A DNA stretch of 64,000 nucleotides from CAVRXT01 sp049644285 (GTDB taxonomy: Bacteria; Acidobacteriota; Terriglobia; Acidiferrales; UBA7541). A program made the translations under genes and the position numbers. This document shows, one piece after another, positions 16,344 through 23,772 of the stretch. Under the pieces are notes generated by a model. The model was given only the letters and a program-made list of their open reading frames with translations, was not told where the DNA came from and did no database searches. The stretch's first letter is position 1; each line of letters starts with the position of its first letter. The DNA is taken from the NCBI GenBank assembly GCA_049644285.1, contig JBARRP010000305.1, positions 4,028-68,027 of the forward strand, in the 5' to 3' direction.

Positions 16344-17450
16344 TCAGGCGGGATTGGGGCGATAAATCCATTCGGGGGGTTCGATGCGGACGACGCCAGC
16401 GTCACCCCGACCGGAATTCACGCGTTCGACAACGGTTGTGACCAAGTGGTGAGTGGGGGCGAGGGAGCAAGTTGGGTCGGTCACGGTGGCATCGCCTGCC
16501 AGCATGAAAGCCTGGCAGCGGCATCCACCGAAATCCTGGGTGCGGCGGTCGCAGCTACGGCAGGGTTCCGGCATCCAATCCTCGCCGCGGAATTTGCAGA
16601 AGGCCGGCGATTCCTCCCAAATCCATCGCAGGGGACGGCCGGTAACTTTTTCAAATTTCATGCCAGGGATTACCCCGGCGGCATGGCACGGCAGCGCTTC
16701 CCCGGCCGGATTGAGCAGCATCAGCTTGCGTCCCCAGCCGCCCATGCAGGCCTTGGGATATTTTCCGTAATAGTCAGGGACAACGAATTCGAGTCGCATT
16801 TTGCCTTTGAGACGTTCTCGCGCTGCCTCGACAAGCTCGACCGAGCGATCGAGTTGCTCGCGGGTGGGCAATAGCGCCTCGCGGTTGGCAAACGCCCAAC
16901 CGTAATACTGCACGTGCGCGACTTCCAAGCGGCCGGCGCCAAGCTCCTCGGCCACGGCGATGATTTCTTCGAGATGATCCAGATTTTGGCGGTGAACGAC
17001 GACGTTGATGGTGAAGGCCACGCGACGTTTGCGAATCTGCTGCGCCAGAGCCAACTTCAGCGCGTGGGACTTGGCACCGGAAATTTCGTTGGCTGACTCC
17101 TCGCGCGAGTCCTGAAAGCTCAACTGGATGTGATCGAGTCCCGCGCGGACGAGTTCATCGAGGCGCGCTTCAGCGAGGCCAATGCCTGAGGTTATGAGAT
17201 TGACGTAGAGCTTCGACTTTCGCGCGGCGGCAATGAGCTCGGTGAGATCGGCGCGGGCAAGCGGCTCGCCGCCGGTGAAATCCACTTGCAGCGCTCCCAT
17301 TTCGGCAGCCTGCTCGAGAACGCTCTCCCAGGTTTGCGTGGGCAGTTCTTCGCTGCGCGAGCTCATTTGCTGTGGATTCGAGCAATAGACGCAATGCAAC
17401 GGACAGCGGTGCGTAATTTCCGCAACGAGAGCCAGGAGCGGAGGCGTCAT
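16344..17450 (-). CDS. pqqE: PqqE, radical SAM peptide cross-linking enzyme of PQQ biosynthesis
   Basis: PqqE forms the carbon-carbon bond between the Glu and Tyr side chains of PqqA, the first committed step of PQQ synthesis, using SAM and PqqD as peptide chaperone. The 368-residue protein has the radical SAM motif C16-x3-C20-x2-C23 (CPLHCVYC), the SAM-binding FTGGEPL, and a C-terminal SPASM domain rich in cysteine (CMGGWGRKLMLLNPAGEALP; CRSCDRRTQDFGGCRCQAF; TDPTC) that binds auxiliary clusters. The start ATG 17450 overlaps the pqqD stop as ATGA; the open frame upstream is an artefact. Length and motifs are normal. Confidence 0.97.
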   Translation of the reverse strand: MTPPLLALVAEITHRCPLHCVYCSNPQQMSSRSEELPTQTWESVLEQAAEMGALQVDFTGGEPLARADLTELIAAARKSKLYVNLITSGIGLAEARLDELVRAGLDHIQLSFQDSREESANEISGAKSHALKLALAQQIRKRRVAFTINVVVHRQNLDHLEEIIAVAEELGAGRLEVAHVQYYGWAFANREALLPTREQLDRSVELVEAARERLKGKMRLEFVVPDYYGKYPKACMGGWGRKLMLLNPAGEALPCHAAGVIPGMKFEKVTGRPLRWIWEESPAFCKFRGEDWMPEPCRSCDRRTQDFGGCRCQAFMLAGDATVTDPTCSLAPTHHLVTTVVERVNSGRGDAGVVRIEPPEWIYRPNPA

Positions 17451-17728
17451 TCGAAATCCACTGCGCGCTTTTCGTGGAGCGTCTCGAGGAAACGAAGCGT
17501 GTCCTCTTCGATGCGGCGCGCGTCCGCGGAGGGAAACGCGGTCTCGAGCTCTTTGAGAATTTCCGAGACGGTCCGCGCGCCATCGCACGATTCGATGATT
17601 TTGAGTCCGGGCCCGTTCAAGCGCAGCGCACCTTCCGGCATCAGCAGCGTTGCTTCCTGGCCGCTTGCTTCGCTCAGCCGGCAGCCGCGTGCGAGGCGCG
17701 GCTTTTGAGAAGCTGCCGGGCGCGTCAT
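17447..17728 (-). CDS. pqqD: PqqD, peptide chaperone of PQQ biosynthesis
   Basis: PqqD binds the PqqA precursor peptide and presents it to PqqE (RRE-type recognition fold). The product has 93 residues. The family core is intact: PRLARGCRLSEASGQEATLL, then PEGALRLNGPGLKIIESCDG and ARTVSEILKELETAF. The family's L-N-x-x-G-x-x-I motif is clear (LNGPGLKII). ATG 17728 overlaps the pqqC stop as ATGA, and its own stop overlaps the pqqE start the same way. A long frame upstream (to 18193) is a shadow of pqqC. Confidence 0.95.
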   Translation of the reverse strand: MTRPAASQKPRLARGCRLSEASGQEATLLMPEGALRLNGPGLKIIESCDGARTVSEILKELETAFPSADARRIEEDTLRFLETLHEKRAVDFE

Positions 17729-18507
17729 TTCTTTTCCTTGGGATGCGGGTGATCCTCGGGCCGGAAAGCGCCGGGAGGCGGCCACCCCGGCTCGACATAG
17801 GCGAAATAGAGCGCGTCGAGCTGGGCCCAGAGAATGTCGCACTTGGCGCGGAGGGCATCGCAGGCAAGTTCCTGTTCTTCGCGAGTGCGGGCATGACGCG
17901 TGACCCAATCGAGCGCGAACGCCGCGTCGGTGGGAGCTTGCGCGAGGCGCCCTTCGAAATACGCGAGGCCGTTCGAGAGCCACGGATAGTGTTTCCGCAG
18001 CGCGTCCATGCGCAGAACAATCAGCGAGCGCGAGAATAATTCCGTGAGCGACGACGCCACCGCCTCGAGCATTGATTTCCTGGAGACGAGTTGGACGTAG
18101 GCGTCGACGGCGTAACGCACCGCCGGAAGCACGCCTTCGCCACGGATGGCTTGCTCGCGCGAGAGACCCGTCACTTCGACCAGCCGCAACCACTTCTCGA
18201 TTCCGCCCGGGCGACCATTTTCGCCGTCATGGTCCACGATGCGTTGGCGCCACACGCGACGAAATTCCGAATCGCCGGTGCGCGCGAGAATCGCCGCGTC
18301 TTTCACCGGGATCTGGCTCTGGTAGTAGTAGCGATTGAGCGCCCAGGCTTGCAATTGCCCTCGGGTGAGTTTCCCTTCGTGCATCAGGAGATGAAAGGGA
18401 TGGCGATGGTGATAGCGCTCTTCGCCGATCTTATGCAGGCGGGCGGTGAATTCGGCGTCAGCGAGCTTGACCGAGTTTGCCGCAACGCTCACAGCGCAAT
18501 CTCCCAA
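17725..18507 (-). CDS. pqqC: PqqC, pyrroloquinoline-quinone synthase
   Basis: PqqC catalyses the last step, ring closure and eight-electron oxidation of AHQQ to PQQ with molecular oxygen and no cofactor. The 260-residue protein is an all-helical member of the haem-oxygenase-like fold. Conserved elements include RYHHRHPFHLLMHEGKL, WALNRYYYQSQIPVKDAAIL, RIVDHDGE and YFEGRLAQAP. The start at 18507 overlaps the end of pqqB by 19 bases. A Lys/His-rich tail (HPHPKEKK) ends the protein. Confidence 0.97.
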   Translation of the reverse strand: MGDCAVSVAANSVKLADAEFTARLHKIGEERYHHRHPFHLLMHEGKLTRGQLQAWALNRYYYQSQIPVKDAAILARTGDSEFRRVWRQRIVDHDGENGRPGGIEKWLRLVEVTGLSREQAIRGEGVLPAVRYAVDAYVQLVSRKSMLEAVASSLTELFSRSLIVLRMDALRKHYPWLSNGLAYFEGRLAQAPTDAAFALDWVTRHARTREEQELACDALRAKCDILWAQLDALYFAYVEPGWPPPGAFRPEDHPHPKEKK

Positions 18508-19418
18508 CCATCTTCGGCCACTTCCCAGCCGGCCGCAACCACTTCGCGGCGCTCGGCGCTTTCTTCATCGAGGATGGGGTTTGTGTTGTTCACGTGAATG
18601 AAAATCCTTCGCGGGCGTTTCAGAGGGGCAAGCCGCGCGAGGCTGCCCTTCGGTCCTGAGATCGGCATATGACCCATCTCGCTGGCGGTTCGCCCGCTGC
18701 CACAAACGCGAACAAGCTCATCGCCCGACCAAAAGGTTCCATCGAAAAGCAAGACGTCGCACGCGTCGAGACGAGCCAGCAAAGGATCGTCGACTCCGGC
18801 CACGCCGGGCGCGTATATCAGTTGTTTCCCCGCCGGCGCGCTTAGGCTCAATCCGAGGACGGCTTCATCGGCCGCTGACTTATTCCGCCGGTCCGAGCCA
18901 GCGTAAGCAGGCAACTCGCCCGGAAGCGCGAACGGTTCGCAACAAATCGCGGCCGTGGAAGCGCCATCCGGCTCGAGCTTGAAACTCTGGCCGGGACGGA
19001 TTCGTTGCCACGAAGCCTGGTCGGGCGCTTGCTGCAAAGCGCGAAAGATTGAATTGTCCTCGGTGAGGACGCGGGCGACGGAATCGGTCGAGTAAATTCG
19101 GAGGGGCTGAAACTCGCGCAGGTGAAGCAGGCCGGCGACGTGGTCCACATCGGCGCTCGTCAACACGACGGCGGCGATCGGCGACTCTCGGACACCCGTC
19201 TTTGGCTGGAGTTCGGGGCAGGAAAGAATTTGGAAGCGCAAATCCGGCGAGGCATTCAGAAGACACCATCGCGCGCCATTGCCGGTTAGTGCGATTTGGG
19301 ATTGGGTGCGCGGCTTGCCGCGGAAAGTGCCATGCCGAATCCGACGGCAGTTGCTACACGCACAGTTCCATTGCGGGAATCCGCCCCCGGCTGCAGAGCC
19401 GAGGATTTTCACCCGCAT
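18489..19418 (-). CDS. pqqB: PqqB, metallo-beta-lactamase-fold protein of PQQ biosynthesis
   Basis: PqqB is thought to act as an iron-dependent hydroxylase on the Tyr ring of the cross-linked di-amino-acid intermediate. The 309-residue protein starts with the family signature VKILGSAAGGGFPQWNCACS and contains a zinc-site CNCR region (C19, C21, C24), LTSADVDHVAGLLHLREFQP and DGTFWSGDEL. It ends with the FIHVNNTNPIL motif. The metallo-beta-lactamase HxHxDH is in the altered form SADVDH, as is normal for PqqB. It begins 7 bases after the pqqA stop, so the two are co-translated. Confidence 0.97.
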   Translation of the reverse strand: MRVKILGSAAGGGFPQWNCACSNCRRIRHGTFRGKPRTQSQIALTGNGARWCLLNASPDLRFQILSCPELQPKTGVRESPIAAVVLTSADVDHVAGLLHLREFQPLRIYSTDSVARVLTEDNSIFRALQQAPDQASWQRIRPGQSFKLEPDGASTAAICCEPFALPGELPAYAGSDRRNKSAADEAVLGLSLSAPAGKQLIYAPGVAGVDDPLLARLDACDVLLFDGTFWSGDELVRVCGSGRTASEMGHMPISGPKGSLARLAPLKRPRRIFIHVNNTNPILDEESAERREVVAAGWEVAEDGWEIAL

Positions 19419-19425
19419 GCGCTAC

Positions 19426-19503
19426 TTAGAGTTCTGCGCTGGCGTAGGAGCTGACTTCGCAGTTGAGGCTGACTTCTTCGAAGCTAGGAGTGGTCCATTC
19501 CAT
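19426..19503 (-). CDS. pqqA: PqqA, PQQ precursor peptide (25 residues)
   Basis: This short gene encodes the peptide from which PQQ is built. It starts with ATG at 19503 and stops with TAA at 19426. The peptide begins MEWTTPSFEEV and contains CEVSSYAS, so the diagnostic Glu16-x3-Tyr20 pair is present. These two side chains become the PQQ skeleton. A GGGAGG lies 11 bases upstream of the start. It directly precedes pqqB with a 7-base gap. The N-terminal W-T-x-P-x-F-E-E pattern matches PqqA leaders. The 168 bases between it and the ProC-like gene probably hold the pqq promoter. Confidence 0.95.
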   Translation of the reverse strand: MEWTTPSFEEVSLNCEVSSYASAEL

Positions 19504-19671
19504 GATGCCTGAATCCTCCCTTAGTCGGTATGGCGGAATTCTACGCGGGAAGGGCGAAATTCGCAACCAATTTCCGACCGACTGCGTACCTTCGGATATA
19601 TGGCGTCTCTAACGCCATGAAACCAAGCTACTTGAAGATGCAAAAAGGGGCGTCTGTCGTTTTTCTCGAGT

Positions 19672-20475
19672 CTACGATCGCCCGAGGGAGCGCGCGCGGC
19701 GAAGGCCGGCGCGCACACCGCGCTGCAGGATCCTGCCATAGCTTCCCGCGTTTAGGGCAGCCATGGTAGCCGCTGCAATTCCGCCGGGTGTGGCTGCCTC
19801 CCGGATCAAAGCATCGAGCGGGGTGGGGTCGCTGCGCCAAGATTCGATTGCATCGGCGAGGGCGTGAGCGGAGGCGACGAGGGCGGTCTTTCGATCGAGC
19901 CCGAGCTTCATGGCGGCGCTCGAAAGGGCGGCCAAGGCATAGTAGCCGTGGCTGGCGGAATAGACGACGGTGAACACGTCGAACTTTTTCTCGGGGATTT
20001 CGATTACGGAGCCCGCCTTCGCGAAGAGGGTGCGAATCTCAGATTTTTCAGGTGACCGCAGGCCGCGGTCGAAAACAATCGCGGTCAGACCGTGTCCGGT
20101 GCGGCACGCGGGGCTGGGCATCGCGCGCGCCCATTTCACGTTGGGTCCGAGCGAGCGGCGCAATTTGGCGAGCGCAATCCCCGCGGCCAGACTGACCGCA
20201 AGCATCGGCCGATTTATTTGGCCGATGCTTTGGAGCAATTGATTCATCGAAGCGGGGCGGACCGCGATGATCAGCATGCGGGCGCTTGCCACCGCGCGAT
20301 GCAGGTTTGGCTCGATGTGGATGCTGAAACGACGGCGCAGCTTGCGCATTTTTTCCGGATGGCGGTCGTGCGCCACGAGAGGTGTCTTCAAGCCATGGCA
20401 TCGCAACCCAGCGATCAGCGCGGAGGTGATGCGACCGCCGCCGAGGAAGACAATGTTCTTCGCGGGCGGCTTCAC
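19672..20475 (-). CDS. Pyrroline-5-carboxylate reductase-like protein (ProC family, divergent)
   Basis: The start is GTG 20475, which overlaps the stop of the upstream gene as GTGA and has GGAG 6 bases before it. The 267-residue protein has the ProC layout: an N-terminal Rossmann domain (NIVFLGGGRITSALIAGL), the MPSPACRTGHGLTAIVF segment, and the C-terminal dimerisation domain with EAATPGGIAAATMAAL. In canonical ProC the NADPH loop is G-x-G-x-M-G; here it is GGGRITS, with Thr in place of the last Gly. It may reduce delta-1-pyrroline-5-carboxylate to proline or act on a related cyclic imine. It is coupled to the aminomutase-like gene. Confidence 0.8.
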   Translation of the reverse strand: MKPPAKNIVFLGGGRITSALIAGLRCHGLKTPLVAHDRHPEKMRKLRRRFSIHIEPNLHRAVASARMLIIAVRPASMNQLLQSIGQINRPMLAVSLAAGIALAKLRRSLGPNVKWARAMPSPACRTGHGLTAIVFDRGLRSPEKSEIRTLFAKAGSVIEIPEKKFDVFTVVYSASHGYYALAALSSAAMKLGLDRKTALVASAHALADAIESWRSDPTPLDALIREAATPGGIAAATMAALNAGSYGRILQRGVRAGLRRARSLGRS

Positions 20476-21818
20476 CGAATCTCCGAGCACGCCTGATCGG
20501 CTGCCGCGAGCAGCGCTTCGATGTCGCGCTCGCTGTGGGCCGTGGTGATGATCCAGTGGAGTCCATTCGAAGGCGTGATGTAGATGCCGCGGTCGAGCAG
20601 AGCGTGAACGAAGCGCGAATATTGCCGGGTATCCACGAACGAGCAATAGTCGCGGTAATCGTGGATGGCTTTGCGGTCCGTGAAATAAATCTGGAACATC
20701 GGGCCGAACCCTTGCACCATGGCTGCGATGTTGTGGCGTCCGAAGATGTCGCGCAGGCCTGTGATGGCCGCATCACCGAGCGCGTGGAGCTTGCGGTAGG
20801 CCGCATTTCCTTCGGCGCTCAGCAGATCCAGATTCGCCGCAATAACTTTCATCGTGAGGCGATGGCCATTGAACGTGCCGTAATGCAGGACCATACCTTC
20901 ACCCCAAATCATGCGGTCGAGAATCGCGCGCGGGCCGGCGACCGCTCCGATCGGGAATCCGGCTCCGAGGGCTTTGCCGAATGTGCTGAGGTCGGGACGA
21001 ACGCCGAAATATTCCTGGCAACCACCGGGAGCGTAGCGAAAACCGGTTACGACTTCGTCGAAGATGAGGACGCTTCCATATTGTGTGGTGAGCTGGCGCA
21101 AGCGTTGCAGATAGCCGTCGCGCGGCGGGATGCAACCCATGTTGGCCATGATCGGCTCGGTGATCACTGCCGCCAGCTCGCTGCCACGCTCATGAAGAAT
21201 CTTTTCCAGGCGCTCGGCGTCATTCCATGGCGCGAGCACAACCTCGTCGAAGGTGCTCGCAGGAATCCCGGCGGAATCCGGAATCCGCACAGGATCATCC
21301 GGTGAGCCAAGTTGCGCGGTGGGATGGGCGTGCGCGTTCAAGAGATATGGATCGTACCAGCCGTGATAATGGCCCTCGAACTTCAGGAATTTCGTGCGGC
21401 CGGTGTGGGCGCGGGCGAGGCGCAATGCCAGCATCGTTGCTTCGCTGCCGGTGTTTGCGAAGCGGACGGCTTCGGCGTTCGGAACCATGCGGCGGAAGCG
21501 CTCGGCGGCTTCCACCTCCGCGGAAGTGGCTGCGGCAAAATGGGAGCCGGAGGCCATTGCGTCCGCGACGGTTGAAACGAGAACCGGATGGGCGTGCCCG
21601 TGTATGAGCGCCCCGAACGACATCATGAAGTCGATGTAATCGTTGCCGTCGGCGTCCCAGACTCGCGAGCCTTGGCCGCGCTCGAGGAAAATCGGGCCGG
21701 ATTCGTACACCGCCCGGCCTCGCGAAGGTGAATTTACGCCTTCGATGAGCGCGGTTTGCGCCCGCGCAAACCACTCGGCCGAGGTGGCTAGGTCTCGATT
21801 CAGGGATTTGCGGGCCAT
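20472..21818 (-). CDS. Class III aminotransferase, glutamate-1-semialdehyde aminomutase-like
   Basis: This 448-residue PLP enzyme has fold type I. The internal-aldimine lysine is Lys282 in STFGKALGAGFPIG, the PLP-ring aspartate is Asp254 in LIFDEVVTGFR, and the phosphate loop is FANTGSEATML. The overall pattern (RGQGSRVWDADGNDYIDFM, GHYHGWYDPYL) follows glutamate-1-semialdehyde 2,1-aminomutases. It is not next to haem genes but between two SDR genes and a ProC-like reductase, so it may be a paralogue acting on another amino-aldehyde or keto acid. It overlaps the next gene by GTGA. It lies 109 bases after the SDR pair. Confidence 0.85.
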   Translation of the reverse strand: MARKSLNRDLATSAEWFARAQTALIEGVNSPSRGRAVYESGPIFLERGQGSRVWDADGNDYIDFMMSFGALIHGHAHPVLVSTVADAMASGSHFAAATSAEVEAAERFRRMVPNAEAVRFANTGSEATMLALRLARAHTGRTKFLKFEGHYHGWYDPYLLNAHAHPTAQLGSPDDPVRIPDSAGIPASTFDEVVLAPWNDAERLEKILHERGSELAAVITEPIMANMGCIPPRDGYLQRLRQLTTQYGSVLIFDEVVTGFRYAPGGCQEYFGVRPDLSTFGKALGAGFPIGAVAGPRAILDRMIWGEGMVLHYGTFNGHRLTMKVIAANLDLLSAEGNAAYRKLHALGDAAITGLRDIFGRHNIAAMVQGFGPMFQIYFTDRKAIHDYRDYCSFVDTRQYSRFVHALLDRGIYITPSNGLHWIITTAHSERDIEALLAAADQACSEIR

Positions 21819-21927
21819 GAGTCGCGTTCCTTGGCGTTTGGCTGGGCCGGGGCGATGCGTTCAGTTGAGATCCTTCGGCCTGTGGCCTCAGGATGACAAT
21901 TTCCCTCTGGGGTGCCTCGGACGACTG

Positions 21928-22719
21928 TCACGCGAGGCCGCCACCATCGACAACGAGTGCTGTGCCGGTGACGAAGCCGGAGGCATCGCTCGCGAGATAC
22001 AGGGCCGCTTGCGCGATGTCTTCCGGCTTGGCGAGGCGACGCAACGGACGCCGCGCAGCCTCCGCGAGAAATTGGTCGCTTGGCTCGCCGAGCTGGCGCG
22101 CTTCCTCGCGCAACATGGCTGTATCCGTGTCGCCCGGACAGAGGCAATTGACGCGAATCTTCTGCGGGCCATGGTCAATGGCCATTGCGCGGGTGAGTTG
22201 CACCACCGCGCCCTTCGACGCGCAATAGACCGCCGCGCGGGGCCCGGCGGCGAGGCCCCAGCCGGACGCCATATTAATGATCGAGCCGCCTCCGGCGCGA
22301 GCCATCACCGGAATCACCAGCTTCGAGAGAAGGAACATCGGCTTCACGTTGACCTTCATTACTCGATCCCAGTCTTCTTCGCTGAGGTCGATGACCGTCG
22401 CCCGCCGGATGATCCCCGCATTGTTGAAAAGGATGTGCAAGCCGGCGAATTCACGGACCATGCGCTCGACGGTATGCTCGCAATCGGTGGCGCGTGTGAC
22501 GTCGCCGCGTTGGAAGAAAGCGCGTCCGCCAGCCGCGGCAATCTCCCGCGTGACTGCTACTCCGCGCTCCTCATTCAGGTCCACGATTCCCACCGCCGCG
22601 CCTTCGCGAGCGAAAAGCAGCGATGTGGCGCGACCGATTCCGGAGGCGCCGCCGGTGATGAGCGCCGCTTTCCCGCGCAGCGCGCCGGGCGACGGATCAC
22701 GTTGCGAACTTGCAGCCAT
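21928..22719 (-). CDS. SDR family oxidoreductase
   Basis: This is a short-chain dehydrogenase/reductase of 263 residues. The NAD(P)-binding TGGASGIG is at 22-29, the NNAG motif is in LFNNAGIIRR, the catalytic serine is in INMASGWG and the Y-x3-K is in AVYCASKGAVV. The C-terminus ends DASGFVTGTALVVDGGGLA, normal for the classical family. The start at 22719 overlaps the last base of the preceding SDR stop (TGATG), so the pair is translationally coupled. The substrate is unknown: sugar, polyol or 3-oxoacyl are all possible. The tandem SDR pair may oxidise and reduce two positions of one substrate. Confidence 0.9.
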   Translation of the reverse strand: MAASSQRDPSPGALRGKAALITGGASGIGRATSLLFAREGAAVGIVDLNEERGVAVTREIAAAGGRAFFQRGDVTRATDCEHTVERMVREFAGLHILFNNAGIIRRATVIDLSEEDWDRVMKVNVKPMFLLSKLVIPVMARAGGGSIINMASGWGLAAGPRAAVYCASKGAVVQLTRAMAIDHGPQKIRVNCLCPGDTDTAMLREEARQLGEPSDQFLAEAARRPLRRLAKPEDIAQAALYLASDASGFVTGTALVVDGGGLA

Positions 22720-23471
22720 CAGCGGCTCGCCATTCCTCCGGCCGCTTCGGCGCCGTCGATCGGGTAGACGTGGCCGGTGATGTAGGCAGCGTCGTCGGAA
22801 GCGAGAAACGCGAAGAGTGCGGCGATCTCTTCCGGCTGGGCATGGCGGCACAGCGGAATCTTCTGATTCACTTCTTCGAGCATCGCGTCGGTGTATTCAG
22901 CTCGCTGCATGGGGGTGAGGACGTAGCCCGGGGCAATTGCATTCACGCGCACCTTTGGGGCCAGCTCGATGGCCATGGTGCGCGTCAACTGAATCACGCC
23001 CGCCTTGGTCGCGTTGTAATCGGCATAATAAGGATGACCGACGAGTCCATTTGTCGAAGCCGTCTGCAGAATCACGCCGCTGCCTCGCTCAACCATGTGG
23101 CGCGCGGCAGTCTGCGCCACGTAGAAGACGCCGGTCAGATTGACAGCGATGACCTTGTTCCATTCTTCAGGCGTTATATCGAGAAAATTGTGGCGGATAC
23201 TGATCCCTGCATTGTTGATGAGGACGTCGACGCCACCCATCTTCGTGACGGCTTCGGCGAAGGCTTTCTTGACTTCCGGCAGCAGCGCAACGTCCGCTGC
23301 GAGGACGCAGGAGAGCCCAGGCAATTCCTTCGCAATGCGCTCCCGGCCGCGCGGGTCACGGTCCAAGACACAAACTTTGGCGCCCTCCTCGAGAAACCGC
23401 GCTGCTGTGGCGGCGCCGATGCCGCTCGCGCCACCGGTAATAAGAACCCGCTTGCCTGGGAGACCTCGCAT
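22719..23471 (-). CDS. SDR family oxidoreductase
   Basis: This 250-residue classical short-chain dehydrogenase has TGGASGIG (12-19), INNAGISIRHN, the catalytic serine in LQTASTNGL and Y-x3-K in ADYNATKAGVI. The C-terminal DDAAYITGHVYPIDGAEAAG is as expected. An Asp after beta-2 (VLDRDPRG) favours NAD(H). It is the first gene of a four-gene set that continues with the second SDR, the aminomutase-like enzyme and the ProC-like enzyme. It is divergent from the sugar symporter at 23773, and the shared intergenic region suggests common regulation of transport and oxidation. Confidence 0.9.
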   Translation of the reverse strand: MRGLPGKRVLITGGASGIGAATAARFLEEGAKVCVLDRDPRGRERIAKELPGLSCVLAADVALLPEVKKAFAEAVTKMGGVDVLINNAGISIRHNFLDITPEEWNKVIAVNLTGVFYVAQTAARHMVERGSGVILQTASTNGLVGHPYYADYNATKAGVIQLTRTMAIELAPKVRVNAIAPGYVLTPMQRAEYTDAMLEEVNQKIPLCRHAQPEEIAALFAFLASDDAAYITGHVYPIDGAEAAGGMASR

Positions 23472-23772
23472 CCGCTGCCTCTTTGTAAGTGGGTCGGCCC
23501 GCCACGCCTATCCGCAAGCAGGCCAAACTGCACGAGCCGTAGCTGGATTTCGTGACCTATCTCAAACGGACACGAGTATACTGCAACCTCGGCGGCGGCC
23601 GGCGGTTCGTCCAGCGCAGACTTAATTTTCAATTGCGCCTGAGCGCAGTGGCTGGCCGCTGATGGGCTTCCCGTTTCTGCCAAAAATTCAACTTGGATCG
23701 GACGCGTGTGAAAAAGAAGCAACGATAGGTCGTAATTGACTGACGTTACGGTCGAGTGGGAGGCTGAGAATT
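23472..23772. other. Divergent intergenic region between SDR and sugar symporter genes
   Basis: These 301 bases carry the promoters of two diverging units. A TATACT hexamer can be read on the minus strand near 23576 and a GGGAGG at 23758 serves the symporter start. No complete -35/-10 pair and no clear operator was found. Confidence 0.4.

Noticed and set aside
21643..22767. 374-codon plus-strand frame across the aminomutase and SDR genes
   Set aside because: It spans two genuine minus-strand genes and resembles no protein family.
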